A stretch of DNA of 32,535 bases from assembly GCA_037447655.1 (NCBI GenBank), contig JBBHKE010002038.1:24702-57236 (forward strand). Reading direction: 5' to 3'. The notes under the pieces were generated by a model. The model was not told where the DNA came from. It was given only the letters and a program-made list of their open reading frames with translations, and searched no databases. This stretch comes from Zygnema cylindricum. Taxonomy: Eukaryota; Streptophyta; Zygnematophyceae; Zygnematales; Zygnemataceae. Both the position numbers and the translations under genes were made by a program. The first letter of the stretch is position 1; each line of letters starts with the position of its first letter. This document shows, piece after piece, positions 1-11,400 of this stretch.

Positions 1-840
1 CCTATTTCAACAAAACGTTATATATATATATACATGTATGTCCTTTTTTCGATAACGGTGATTGTTTTTTTTTCAGAAACGTCCTTTTTTTTCTGTCTAT
101 CACGTCTTTTTTAAACAGAATCGTGGTGAAATTAAGATGAGATTTAGATGAGATTATAACGAAATTATGTGGAAATTATTTTGTTTTAATAACATGTAAA
201 GCACATTTGTCTCATTCTATATCAAATGGTTTTTTTTTTTCCGTCTGGCAAAATTGTTTGCAAAACAACTTTATCCTCTTATGACAAAACTGCTTTTTTT
301 TTGTCTCATAGTCACAAAAGGAAAACAAATTTTGTCTCATTCTAACAAAACTAAAACAACATTGTCTCCTTCTGACAAAACTGTAACAACTTTTTTGTCT
401 CATATTCACAAAACTAAAACAATTTTGTCTCATTCTATCCAACCTCTTAACTTTCCCACCCCCTTTTTTTTGTTTTTTTTGTTTGGAATATAACTAAAAC
501 AGTCTTGTCGCATTCTATTTGACATTCTAACTTCTTTTCCCTTTTTTTTTGTTTTTTTGTTGTTTTTTAGTTTGGAATATGGTCTCAAATTGTCATCCTC
601 CTGCATCGATGTGATGACGGAGGAAGCAAAGCCACAAGGACAGACGGAACCGAAGGTATTTCCCTTTCCTTTTTCTTTCTTTTCTTTTTTTTCCTTTTTT
701 TGTTCTTTCCTTTTCTTGTTTTCTTTTCCTTGTTTTTTTCTTTTTTTTTTGTCTTTTTTTTCAGTCCAATGTTTGTTTATTTTCAGTCCAAAATTTGACT
801 ACCTCAAACCCTGAAAAAACCTAAAAGCTTAAGATCTCCT
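1..840. other. T-rich low-complexity intergenic DNA
   Basis: Long T runs, a short TA run near 18-32 and polypyrimidine stretches dominate. Open frames here (for example 557-814, mostly Phe/Ser/Leu) come from the T-rich composition and are not credible proteins. No RNA gene or promoter is recognisable. Confidence 0.6.
255..500. repeat. Degenerate minisatellite, unit about 38-40 bp
   Basis: The motif TTGTCTCATTCT followed by ACAAAACTAAAACAA recurs at least four times with variable T-run lengths between copies. A 76-residue frame on the minus strand is only this repeat translated (repeating MRQ..FSFV). Confidence 0.6.
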
Positions 841-883
841 GACATGTTGACCCATTTTAAAACCATCCTAAACTTATTTTTTC

Positions 884-975
884 CATCTCTCCCTTTCCCT
901 CTCCCTCTCCCTCTCTTTTTCCCTGGACCTCTCTCTCTCTCTCACACCCTCCCACACTTCTCCCACTCTCCCACT
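884..975. repeat. CT-rich simple-sequence tract
   Basis: A run of CTCCCT and CT repeats on the plus strand. Plant 5' untranslated regions often contain such tracts, and a 44-codon frame follows at 1038, but no link between the two can be shown. Confidence 0.6.
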
Positions 976-1037
976 CCCGAATCTATAGAGAGGCGCGGAA
1001 AAGCTCCCACTACGTTCCGAAAGAGGATCTTTTGAAG

Positions 1038-1172
1038 ATGGTCGTCGATAATTACAAATTTGAATTTCAAGCAATTCTAGAAGATCACGATTATGATTCG
1101 ATTTATATTTTTCCGACAAGAAAAGAAAGACATGCGGAAAAAATTGAGCAAGAAAATATTGCTACGAATTGA
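1038..1172 (+). CDS. Possible small hypothetical ORF, 44 aa
   Basis: ATG at 1038 opens a 44-residue frame ending in TGA at 1170-1172. The product is mixed and charged (starts MVVDNYKFEFQAILEDHDYD), unlike the Phe/Ser-rich noise nearby, and it follows a CT-rich tract that could be an untranslated leader. An AATAAA-like signal occurs near 1660. No domain or family is recognised, no clear splice donor follows, and a frame of this length can arise by chance. It could be a real small gene, a first exon or noise; the last is most likely. Confidence 0.2.
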   Translation: MVVDNYKFEFQAILEDHDYDSIYIFPTRKERHAEKIEQENIATN

Positions 1173-2360
1173 CCCTTTTTGAGGATTAGTTTATTCTTTA
1201 TTTTTTTTTCGATATAGTACTACATTCGTTTGTTTCGCTTTCCGTTTTGATTAATGAAGTTATGATTTACACGAAAAGTTACTATTTTGGAAAGGTTTGG
1301 GTATACAAAAAACGGATGCCCGATACTTAAAACTTTTCTTTTTTGGCGGAAATTTGTTTTTAGACAGCAAGTGTAATCTGTTTTTGAAAAATGGAAACTG
1401 TTCGAAATTATCATTTGTAGGTTTTAGCTTCCGGGTTTCATAACAGAAATGTAGCATATAGTGAGGAATGTTACACTGACTTTCAATGTAAATGTAGTTC
1501 TTTTCCCTTTTCAAGCTAATTTTAATTTTTTTAAGTTTCTTATTTCGATAATTGAATTTCGTTTTAGTGAAAACATGAGTTCATGTCGATTGTATTTAAT
1601 TTTGCAAAGTTTGTTGATGTAGACACCAACCGATACTGTTATAAAAAGTGTAAGGCTAAAATAAAGTTCTATTATATAATACGTTTTGGTTCAATGTTCT
1701 TTCTCGAGTTCCAACCGTATGAGTAGACTGTTCGTTGAGAATCTACGAGGAAGAATTGAAACTTAATTATGTTGGGCAAACATCTACTGAAATCACCATT
1801 TTCATGGCAAATTCCTTAGTGATGAGGGTAGAGTGGTAAAAAGATTTTTAATTATTTTTGGTGAAAACGGTTCCCAAAACAACGATTTACTCCTTGTAGT
1901 CCGAAATCCAAACGTTAATTCTAATCGTATGAACTCCTTAACCAGAATGTACAGACAATCTTCAAAATTACAAGAATCTAGAGCAAAACCTAACTACAAC
2001 ATGTAGTATGTGACGAAAATGAACTTTAACAGGTGTTGTTTAGCAGGTCGTAAGTAGTAATTTGAAGGTCGTATATTACCGGTTACCGTTATATTACAAT
2101 ATGTAAATTGCCCCGATAATGAGAAAGGGTGGGAAAAGAGATAAATACTTGCATTTTGATTTTTTCATGACGTCCGATTTTGTTATGTGAAAAAATGTTC
2201 GGAACACATATGCGCCAACCAAAGCTATCGATTGAATCTCGACTGTCGGCGCCAGAGTTAGACAGGTATATTCCTTGATATTATCCACGGAATTTTCAAG
2301 GACTGAATCTTGAATCTCGATTTTCTTTCCAGTATTATCATACACCTATGTGAACATTTA
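1173..2360. other. Intergenic AT-rich DNA, nothing recognised
   Basis: No repeat, RNA gene or convincing reading frame is visible. A minus-strand frame of 83 codons (2094-2345) has protein-like composition but no recognisable motif and unsupported ends. Confidence 0.4.
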
Positions 2361-3051
2361 TTATAGGTCACTTGAGGTTCCCATCCGCACTATTTTTGAT
2401 TCTCGTTACCATTCTCTTTCCATGAATTCGATTCCATGTGAGATGGAAAACCCAAATCCTCCTTTATAAAATCTTTATTAGATATCTCTCCACAATTGTC
2501 TCAAATAAGGTTCTCTTAATATACCATCCTTATAGACATTTGCCATCGTCTTCCTTTCCCCCTTCCATTCTCTCATCCTTTAGATGTCGACCAATTTCTT
2601 AAATTTAATTTTCCAAAGTCTCCAACGTATCACCGTTTCTAAATTTGCATGGACTAAAGTTTTCGATGTACCATCATTTCCTTTTAGAAAATTTGATTAT
2701 AGGTCACTTAAGGTTCCCATCTGCACTATTTTTTATTCTCGTTACCATTCTCTTTCCATGAATTCGATTCCATGTGAGATGGAAAACCAAAATCCTCCTT
2801 TATAAAAATCTTTATTAGATATCTCTCCACAATTGTCTCAAATAAGGTTCTCTTAATATACCATCCACAATTTCTTAGATGTTCTTATAGACATTTGCCA
2901 TCGTCTTCATTCCCCCCTTCCATTCTCTCATCCTTTAGGTGTTGACCAATGTCTTAAAATTAATTTTCCAAAGTCTCCAATGTATCACCGTTTCTAAATT
3001 TGCATGGACTAAAGTTTTCGATGTACCATCATTTTCTTTTAGAAATTTTGA
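2361..3051. repeat. Tandem duplication, two copies (336 and 355 bp)
   Basis: Copy 1 is 2361-2696 and copy 2 is 2697-3051. They share long near-identical blocks, such as the CCATGAATTCGATTCCATGT block and the segment ending in a shared TGGACTAAAGTTTTCGATGT block. Copy 2 has about 19 extra bases near 2870. On the minus strand a segment of about 35 codons (including VHANLETVI and WRLWKINFK) stays open in both copies, but neither copy holds a full gene. Confidence 0.85.
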
Positions 3052-4588
3052 TGTTTCCGATGCCCCAAAGTTTAGTTTTTCCCTCCCGAAATACTCCACC
3101 GGGTTCCGTACATATCTACCGGATGTTGGGATAAATAAATAGATTTTCCCACCTTCGCTGTCTAAGGGTATCATACAGAAAAAGAGATATCTCTGCTTTT
3201 TAACGTTAGTCAATTCTAGGCATGTTTCAAAAGATATCGTGCGTCAGTTGTAGGCATGTTTCATGTTTTAGGCATGTGGCCAGCTTAAGTTTTGGGAAGC
3301 TCCAAGTCTTCGGATGCTCTCAGGTTTTGGTGGCATATACTATAGCACTGTGGTGTAATAGCGCCTGTGGTTGTTCTTTTTTTGCGATGATCACCGCAAA
3401 GGGCAGAAATCACCACTTTTCCTGCTTTTTGTACCATCAAACTACGAACCGAACTTACAAATCTACGAATCGAAGCGAACGAAATAAGCACTCCTCGAAC
3501 CAACCTTGGAGTTTGTCGTACTACTATTCCGGCTTGATTTATTTCGCACACCCTTGCAAGGGAGTGCCTAGCTGGCGACAAAACCCTGTACGGTCTCCTG
3601 TGAATCGGGACGCACACCCGTCCGGAAGAAATCTTATTTTCCCGCACTCCAATGCCCGTGAGATATATAGTTATCCTTTCTCATTTTTAAAATTTTGAAT
3701 TGGTCACCCATCCCTAATTCTAAATTTGGCGCATGTTGTGGTGATCAGCTTTCTCTTCTCAATTGCGCTGTTCATCATTGACTTCGTTTCATAAGTGAAG
3801 CTTGTGAAAGCTTGTCCATCACAGCTATACGCCGATCTGTGCGGAATTTTATCGGAACTTGGCGCATAACCTGATAGATTTTGAACAGGATGCGCCCAAA
3901 TTGAATTTACCTAACGAAGTGAAAAAGGTGCCAATAAAGGTCATGTCGATACAATTTTGGTAGGTTACTTCACCTACCTCAAATAAAAACTTATTCTTTT
4001 TGCGGCCCAAGTCACAGGACCCTTTTAGTTCGAGCTATTTAGAGTTTTATACAAAAGTTAAATGCAGCACATGTTTCCCTAGCTTCGACAGACCTTGTTA
4101 ACCCCTCTGTGATTGCTTAAGGTTTACTAGCAATGCAAATTGCCCAGAATAATAATACAAAACAGACGCTGGGACATTCATGTGTGTCTAAATGCACAAA
4201 CACCTGAATTGACGCAGTAATATTATATATACATTTATTTTTTTAAATTCCTTTTTTTTTCATTTTTCATTTCGAGCAAATTTTAAAGTTGAAACTCAGG
4301 CACATCAACCTCGATTTGTATGTGGTTTCTTATACGCTACTGAAATATGACCGTATTTGTAACGCTTGTTCAAACAGTAAAGCAAGCACTTATTCTTGCT
4401 CACTACAGTACCGTTAATCTCTAGTTCGTCTAGTCCGTTTCAAAAAAGTGTTATAACACAAAATCAATTCCGGCTGGCGCATCATGATAATCGTGCTGTG
4501 TTAGTCAAAAGATAGGTTACCCCTTTTCTTCTCTTAACAGCGAACTATTCTTGAGCAGTCATGCCCATATTCATCTGAGTGTAATACG
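3052..4588. other. Intergenic DNA and probable 3' flank of the PHD-MYB gene
   Basis: Two overlapping frames near 3222-3698 (158 codons plus, 120 codons minus) have no recognisable motif. The right part, below 4589, must hold the 3' untranslated region of the minus-strand gene, but no polyadenylation site can be fixed by eye. Confidence 0.4.
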
Positions 4589-5486
4589 TCATTTCCTCGC
4601 AGATCGTTTTTTTGACATATTTCGCCATTTGTCTTTGAGATCCACTGTGGTGCGCTGGCTGTGAAATCGATCCCTTGCATTATTCAAAATTTCACGCCAG
4701 CAAAATCCAAACTTCGAAACGCCATCCTGAAACACAATATCAGATGTCATCCAGAACTGAATTAGAATTAGTAACCCACTAATATAAACCTCGCGTCTTT
4801 CTTTAATAACGATTCACGATGGAGCTTGCAGGAAGATGGCTGTCTGAAAGAGCTTCAAAGCTCTTCCTGAAACACAATATCGGATATTTACCGAGAATCT
4901 CAGAATACCCAAAAAGAACCACACCAACGTCATCAACAGGAAAAACTGCTGATGAACTACACTGCGTATCGTTGTTAGTGTTAATGACACTATATCAGTG
5001 CCTCTAAATTTTTCCCCTAAAGACACTAATTGTTTTTTTTCTTAACGCTAATTCTTTAAACGGTTTAGAACCAGTCACGTCACTCAGAACTAAATCGGAA
5101 TACAAAACGCTAATATAAACCCCACGCTAATGATTTTTTTTACTCAAATAACGATTCACGGTGTAGCTTGCAGGAAGATGGCAGTAAAAAAGCGCTTCAA
5201 AGCTGTCCATATTACATCATTATTACTTTTCCAAATTGCTTGTTCATGTTTGAAGTAGATTACTGCCGACTTTGACAGCGGTTCTTTTTGAATTTATATC
5301 CTCCCTTTAGTGAAGGATTTGGCACTTTGATGAGATGAGGTCATGAGGTCGAAGCTTTCCATACATGGTCAACCCAAAGTTGTCTAGAAACTTACTTGTA
5401 AAGCAGTCTCTTCTCGAAGAGTCCAGGGTTTAGTTTGTCTCCGACCTCCTTTCTTGGCGGACCTCTCAGAGCTCTCGATGTTAATT
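4589..5486 (-). other. Telobox MYB/SANT DNA-binding domain, last two exons
   Basis: Exon 5486-5396 ends with PWTLREETALQ, and exon 4726-4589 continues with GVSKFGFCWREIL and then VDLKDKWRN before a basic tail and TGA at 4589-4591. The three Trp residues (2578, 2597, 2621) and the LKDKWRN box define the telomere-repeat-binding type of MYB domain. The phase-0 intron between them splits the domain after its first helix segment. Donor CAA-GTAAGT and acceptor TTTCAG-GAT are both strong. Confidence 0.88.
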
Positions 5487-8400
5487 CTGTAAGAAGAAAA
5501 ACTCAAAAGTTGCTCAGAGCAATCAAGTTGTGTTAAAACATAACATTAGACAGCAATATTTTCAAAAGGTAGACGAGCGGTGCGGATGCCTGCATATTTT
5601 ACAAATCCATCCATTTTTTTTGTACCAATTCTCCTGAAAACATAATGTTAATCATTCTGAAATGGGAATTTTAGCGTTAACACGTTGAGATTTTTTCCCG
5701 TCTCTGTATCAACTTCGAGGCAAACTTCTGGCAACTCTAAAACAGAAGAAACGAACTGGCGAACACTGGAGCCACTTTTTTTGTGGTGAAATTCTTCTTT
5801 CTTTTCCCGCATAAATCTCCAATATAAGTGTCTGTGTTACCTCGGTGACAATTTGTCGATGCCAGGCTCTGTTTTGACAGTAGATACAACCTGCTCATTT
5901 CCTGAGCGTCCTGTCATCAATCTCCGCCAAACAAATGGAACATCAGCACAAACCCACAAAAACAATTTCTCCTTCATCGTCACTTTTTTATGTCACAGCA
6001 GATGCAATGCTAGCTTTGTACCTATTGGACTCTATGAATGTTGGCATAATTTCCCCTCGGAACAGTTGCCACTCTTCAACAATGGCCTTATTGCAGCCTA
6101 TTTGTAGTCATTTTAACACGAAGAGATAACTTGCATATCGCCAAGGGTGCTTGCCTCTGTCTCGCACTATTAATGATGTGCTCTATCAATTTTGTTTAAC
6201 ATAGAAATTGACAAAAGCAAACAATACGCCTACTTGTTTTGCTAAAATGACCACAGGCACTTACCAGATGATATAACAAAGTCTTTTTCCTGATCCCATT
6301 CTGGTGCATTCTCCTTTTCAGTGTATAGTCTGAGAGAAACCTCCTCAGAATCCATGCTGACATAATTTCCACCAGGATCTCCACCCGTTCTTTTGTTATC
6401 AAATGTTCTTGTAATATTGTGGACGGGCTTTTTTGAGGAGTATTGCTTGTCACTTTGAGGATTGCATGAGAAGGATGTCCACTTGTCAGGCATTTCACTG
6501 ATCCCAGCCCTCTGAGCTCCATGGATTTTCTGAATTTTTTGCGGCTCCCCCTCACAAAAGTCCAGGAAATCAAAATCTGACCAAGGTTCAGCTTTACATG
6601 CTTCAGACGTAGAACCAGCAACAGAACGGCTCTTCTTCTTTATATTGACCGAGTCGTTAGTCAAGTCATCGATAATTCTTTTCCTAGTCACTTTACGAGG
6701 CTGCAAATGATTTTTTCTCTCACAATCCTCTAGTTTCACAGAAGGAGGCTTCAAACAATCTTTTCCCTCACAATCTTCTCGTTTCTGCATCTGCTTGGTT
6801 TTGCAAGCTGTGCAAATCCATTCTCCTCGAAAGCGTCTCTGAGATGGGCTCATGTCTGTACATTGACTGTGCCTGGCATTCAAACACCCAGGGGCAGCGC
6901 AACACAGGATGTCTCCAAACAGGTCACCCAAAGTATTCCTACAAATAGAGCAATATTCTGATGGTTCGTTGACATGAAGCCAGCTTCCACTATCGATGTT
7001 CTCCTTTTCAATTTCTATTCCAAATTCATTGCCGAGTCGTAACCGAGGAGCTTGTCGGGCTGCTGAATGGGCCTCATAGCTCGTCTTGAAAGTTGAGGCA
7101 AGCTCTTTCTGCTGACCAACTGGCGGTCTCTTTCTCGCGTCAGCTATCTGTCTGTCGTTTTGAGTCAGACTCCTGGGCTGATGTCTTTCCAATGAAGTCC
7201 CTGTCAATTTTTCGCATTTTGTAGATCTTGGCAGGGTCTCAGACTGGAGGTTCTCCCCGCTAGGTCCATGCGCCTGGAATCTGCTTTGGAGAGCGGCATC
7301 TGTGTGTTTGCTGCTTTTGGTCTTTGGCTCCAAACAAGGCAAAGAGATTGTGCGTGGCTCTTTTGTGTCGAAGGTTCCTTTGACTCGGACGGTCAGCTTA
7401 TTTCCCCTGTTCCTGGTTGTCTTTTCTGAGATTGCTTGAGATCTGACCTCGTGTTCTCTATCAGCTGATGTCGTAAACTCAGTAGGAGGTTCAAACAGAG
7501 TCGTTTTTGTCTCTGAAGAAACATCTCTCTTGGTGTTTGGGGTGTCGTCTTTCCTTTCCTGCAGTTCCTAAGAAGATGTGTCCCAAAGATAGGCTCCTTA
7601 TACGTTAGAAAAAATAGAACTATGTTATATGCACTCCGCAAACCTCACAACTTCAGAAAGGCAAACCTTGTATATCATTCTGTCCGTGCATGCCAAGTGG
7701 CAGATGTGACGTTTTTACTGACGAATAAACTCGGGGAAATTCCCGTGTCTGACGGGACCCAATTCCATTACTATCTACTACTGAAAAGTTACCTTGTGGT
7801 ATCCTTCATTAGCTTCATTCTTGTCAAAGTTATAGTAAACGATGAAACTACATGCCCATTAAACATGAGGGTCTAGGAACTTTGATCTTAAATAATGCAT
7901 ACCTCCATAACATGCTTGAGCTGTATGCATTCGACCAGAAGCAATGGCTAGCAACTTTTCTAATGATTATGAGAAGATATGATGTTAAAAACAATATTTC
8001 ATGGTGTATAACGCCATCTCTTCTTTTGATAGACAGAAATGTGGACTTACATCGGCACCTAAACAAAAAATCCTGAAGCAGAATCAAGTAATTAAGATTG
8101 GTGAAAGGATTCATTCAAAGTCTTGAATGTCGTGAACAGGACAAAATCCTCCAATCTTACAAACGGTTAGTGAAATTGTACCTCAGGATCGGGAATTCTG
8201 CAGTTGTCACAGCTCCAACCAAAATCAAAAGCCTCGACCAGGCCAAGGTTTGCGCAGTCCATATGACACACAACCGAGCATGTCTCGCAAGAGACAAGTA
8301 GCCGGTTATCACTTTCTCTGCCACAAACAGTGCAAATTGTAGAGGCGGCTGATTGTGGTGCTCCACATCCTTCATGATCCAAGTCCAGGACCTCACTGTT

Positions 8401-11400
8401 CACCATCTTGCCATATTTGGCATTCTGACGTTCTATTGACGCATTCGCTTTTGTATTAGTTTCAGTTGTTGAATGCAAACACTTCTCGTTTTTCCTTGTC
8501 TTCTTTTGCTTCTTATTTACTTTCAGGTAGTCGGACCTTATTTCCCCCTTTGAAGAATAAGAACCAATGTTGTTTTCTGTCTTACTTAAAATGATATTAT
8601 TCCTATCAGACAGAAGATGGCGCCTTTTTGTCTTTCTCCCTATTTCTTCCTGAAGTAAGTACTCTGCAGCATTCAATTGTCCAACCTTGTCTGGTTCATT
8701 GATGTCCTGAATTTCCAGTTTCACTGAACTTACAGTTAACATCTGTGTTCCCCCCTCCACATTTTGTCCTATGCGCCATTTTTTATTTTCCCCTGTGGGA
8801 CTATTTTCCATTTCCAGCTGTTCTAGTCCTTCCTTCACACTTCCATCTTCAAGAGGGTGAAATAGGACCGGATCAGTATGCTCTACTCCTTCGCATGGGC
8901 CATGTGGATGTACTAAAATTGGCATGGAAATAAATTCCTCTTTTGTGTTGCAGGAAGATAAAGCACTGACCTTATCATCCACACCTGCCTCTAGATTCGT
9001 TTCTTTGGATAAGTAGATCTTCTTAGTGCAATCCACGTCGGGAGTGCTCATGTTCTTTCTTGGCAAATTAGTGGAAAAAACTGCAAGACTATCTGAAATA
9101 ATAGGGCATCCGTTCCTGTTTTGCTTGGTCATGACACCTCCAGTTTCCTCCATACTAACACTACGGTGCAGCTGCATCTCACCTCGCAACTCTTCAGTAA
9201 GAGATCCACCACCAGCTTGCTTTACAATTTCAGCTGCATTAGAGTGCTCAAAGATCCCTTGCTGCTTCGCTGATATATTCCTTTCCACCGCTGATTCTAT
9301 CTCCTCTTCTAGTTCTATTTCCTGATCCAAAAACCTTTGCAGGCTTGTTGGTGACGGGTAACCTGGAGACATTTGGTAGGCTTCGACTATCAGATCGTTT
9401 TTACCCTGCCAAAATTTACATCCCACACTGTATTTGTAAAAAAAGGAGAATCTTCCACCCCACCAGTAAAATGAGGAAGGCAACTTGAGGAATTTACCCT
9501 CAGTTGAAAACAGCATGCAACAAGACCCTGTTCGGACAGAATGCAGCTAATTGATGACCAACCTACAACTTTCTGAAGCATATGCAGCAATAAATATGTA
9601 AGAGTGCTGAATTTCTAGCCCTCCTAAGCCTTTGAGCATCTGATCTAATAAAAATCAAGCGAAAGCAGCGCAATGCCATTACAATCTGACAATAGTTTAT
9701 GCAACACCTTTAGCAGATGCATTGTCTATAGCTGCAATAACAAGTTTCCTGCTATGCAATTTTGAGACATACTTACTTGAGGATAGTCTGTAGACATGTG
9801 ACCTTCATTGGGTAATGGAGCAGTCTTCAGCGGGATAATATCATCGCTAAGAGAATGACTGGTTTCACACTCTTTTTCAGGCAACTCCACAGTGAAATCG
9901 GAATTGGGCATACTAGTGATCGGCAGCTCATTGAGGGTGTGAGGAGATAATCTCATGGCTTCTTCCAGGACTATCTCAGCTTCAGCATGTGCGATGTTGC
10001 ATGTGTTGTCAATAGGATCATTTTTCTCTGGCAATATTTCTAGTTGCGACTCCTCGATTGGACTTGGCCTCTGTGTCAACTCTGTAGGGCCTTGCGGCCA
10101 CCTTTTTGTTGCACTCAATATGGAGGATGGGTTTTTTTTTGTGCCAACCATAGTTTCAAACTTTGACAAATCATCGGACAACAAAGCAGATTCACAGTGA
10201 ACATCTTCTAGATGACAGGCATTATATGAGCCAGGCTGATGGTCTTTTTGTGAATTGACGAGGTGAGTCTGGTCAGACCCCCCTTCCTGTGTCCCCAAGA
10301 GAGAATGCACTTCACTGTCACGGAGTTTTTCAGAATATGCGCTATCGCCTGCTTCACTGTGCTCCAAGCTTGTTGAGAAACTTATATTTGCCCCAATACC
10401 ACTTTCTGGAACATCTGAAACTTTGTTATCACATATCCCTGGATCAGAAGTGGAACTGATCTTTGCAGCTGCTTCAACAGAGTCATAATCCTCCCATGTG
10501 TCCATACTCTCTCCTGCATTGCTGGAAGATAAACAGATGCTTGCATCCAAATTGTGACTCTTGTCGATACTTTCCACACCTGTTGCAACCATTCCAATCA
10601 CTGAAGACTTCAACCCTTCTCCTTCAGCGTCCGCAAATGTCCACGGGCACGGCAGCTTTGCTTCAGAGTGGAGATAATAGTCAGCTTCGCCATTTTCCAA
10701 CTTAGGTGAAATGATCTCATCGGTCAGCTCAACACTGCCGTCTGCAGTTTGATCATATGGCACGATGTGCTCTATGCCTTGCACCTGAAAGTCGTCCTTG
10801 TTATTCTCTGAGCCACCAATATATAGGTTTGTAACCTTTGGATAGCGTGCATCAGATACTGAACTTAACAGGGCAGTGCTATCCGCAATGTAGTACAGTT
10901 TGTCAGCGGTTTGCATATCACATGGGCTTGAACAGTTATCCACGCGGTTAGTGCTTACATGCACTATGCCTCCTCTGTCTAAACATCTCACTGCTACAGG
11001 GCCAATCTCTTTTGATGAAGAGAATTGTTCTACTATCGGTAAAAAAGGGAATTCTTCGACCCCCGAGACTCTTCTCAAATGAGGCATGCTGATCATATCT
11101 CCAACATTTGTGCTGGTCGAGAGGAGCTTCGTCTTCGGTACCGTAACACGTATAGCTCCCCTGACTCCAGTTGAGCTGACAATCTGCAGTTGGAGCTCCT
11201 GACTGGCTGCTCTGACTGTAGTCATGCTATTCAATAATTTTCTTGTTATCACAATTGAATCTGGGCCCGAAAATGAACTTGGTTTGGTGGTCACTTCAGC
11301 AGAAAAGTCAATTATCTTGGTAGTCTCCTCATCATGTGAGCCTGAATGTCTACAAACTACCGGCTTAGAACATTCCTCAGGAACAATTTCATCCATCTTG

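Noticed and set aside
2094-2345. 83-codon minus-strand frame
   Set aside because: The composition is plausible but there is no motif, no conserved partner and no supported exon ends.
3222-3698. 158-codon plus-strand frame
   Set aside because: There is no recognisable motif, a 120-codon frame overlaps on the other strand, and no splice or promoter context supports it.
5988-6097. TAA at 5988-5990 as the gene's real stop
   Set aside because: Phases also allow splicing at 6021 into exons that encode a complete telobox MYB domain, which is much stronger evidence. The TAA form is kept only as a possible isoform.
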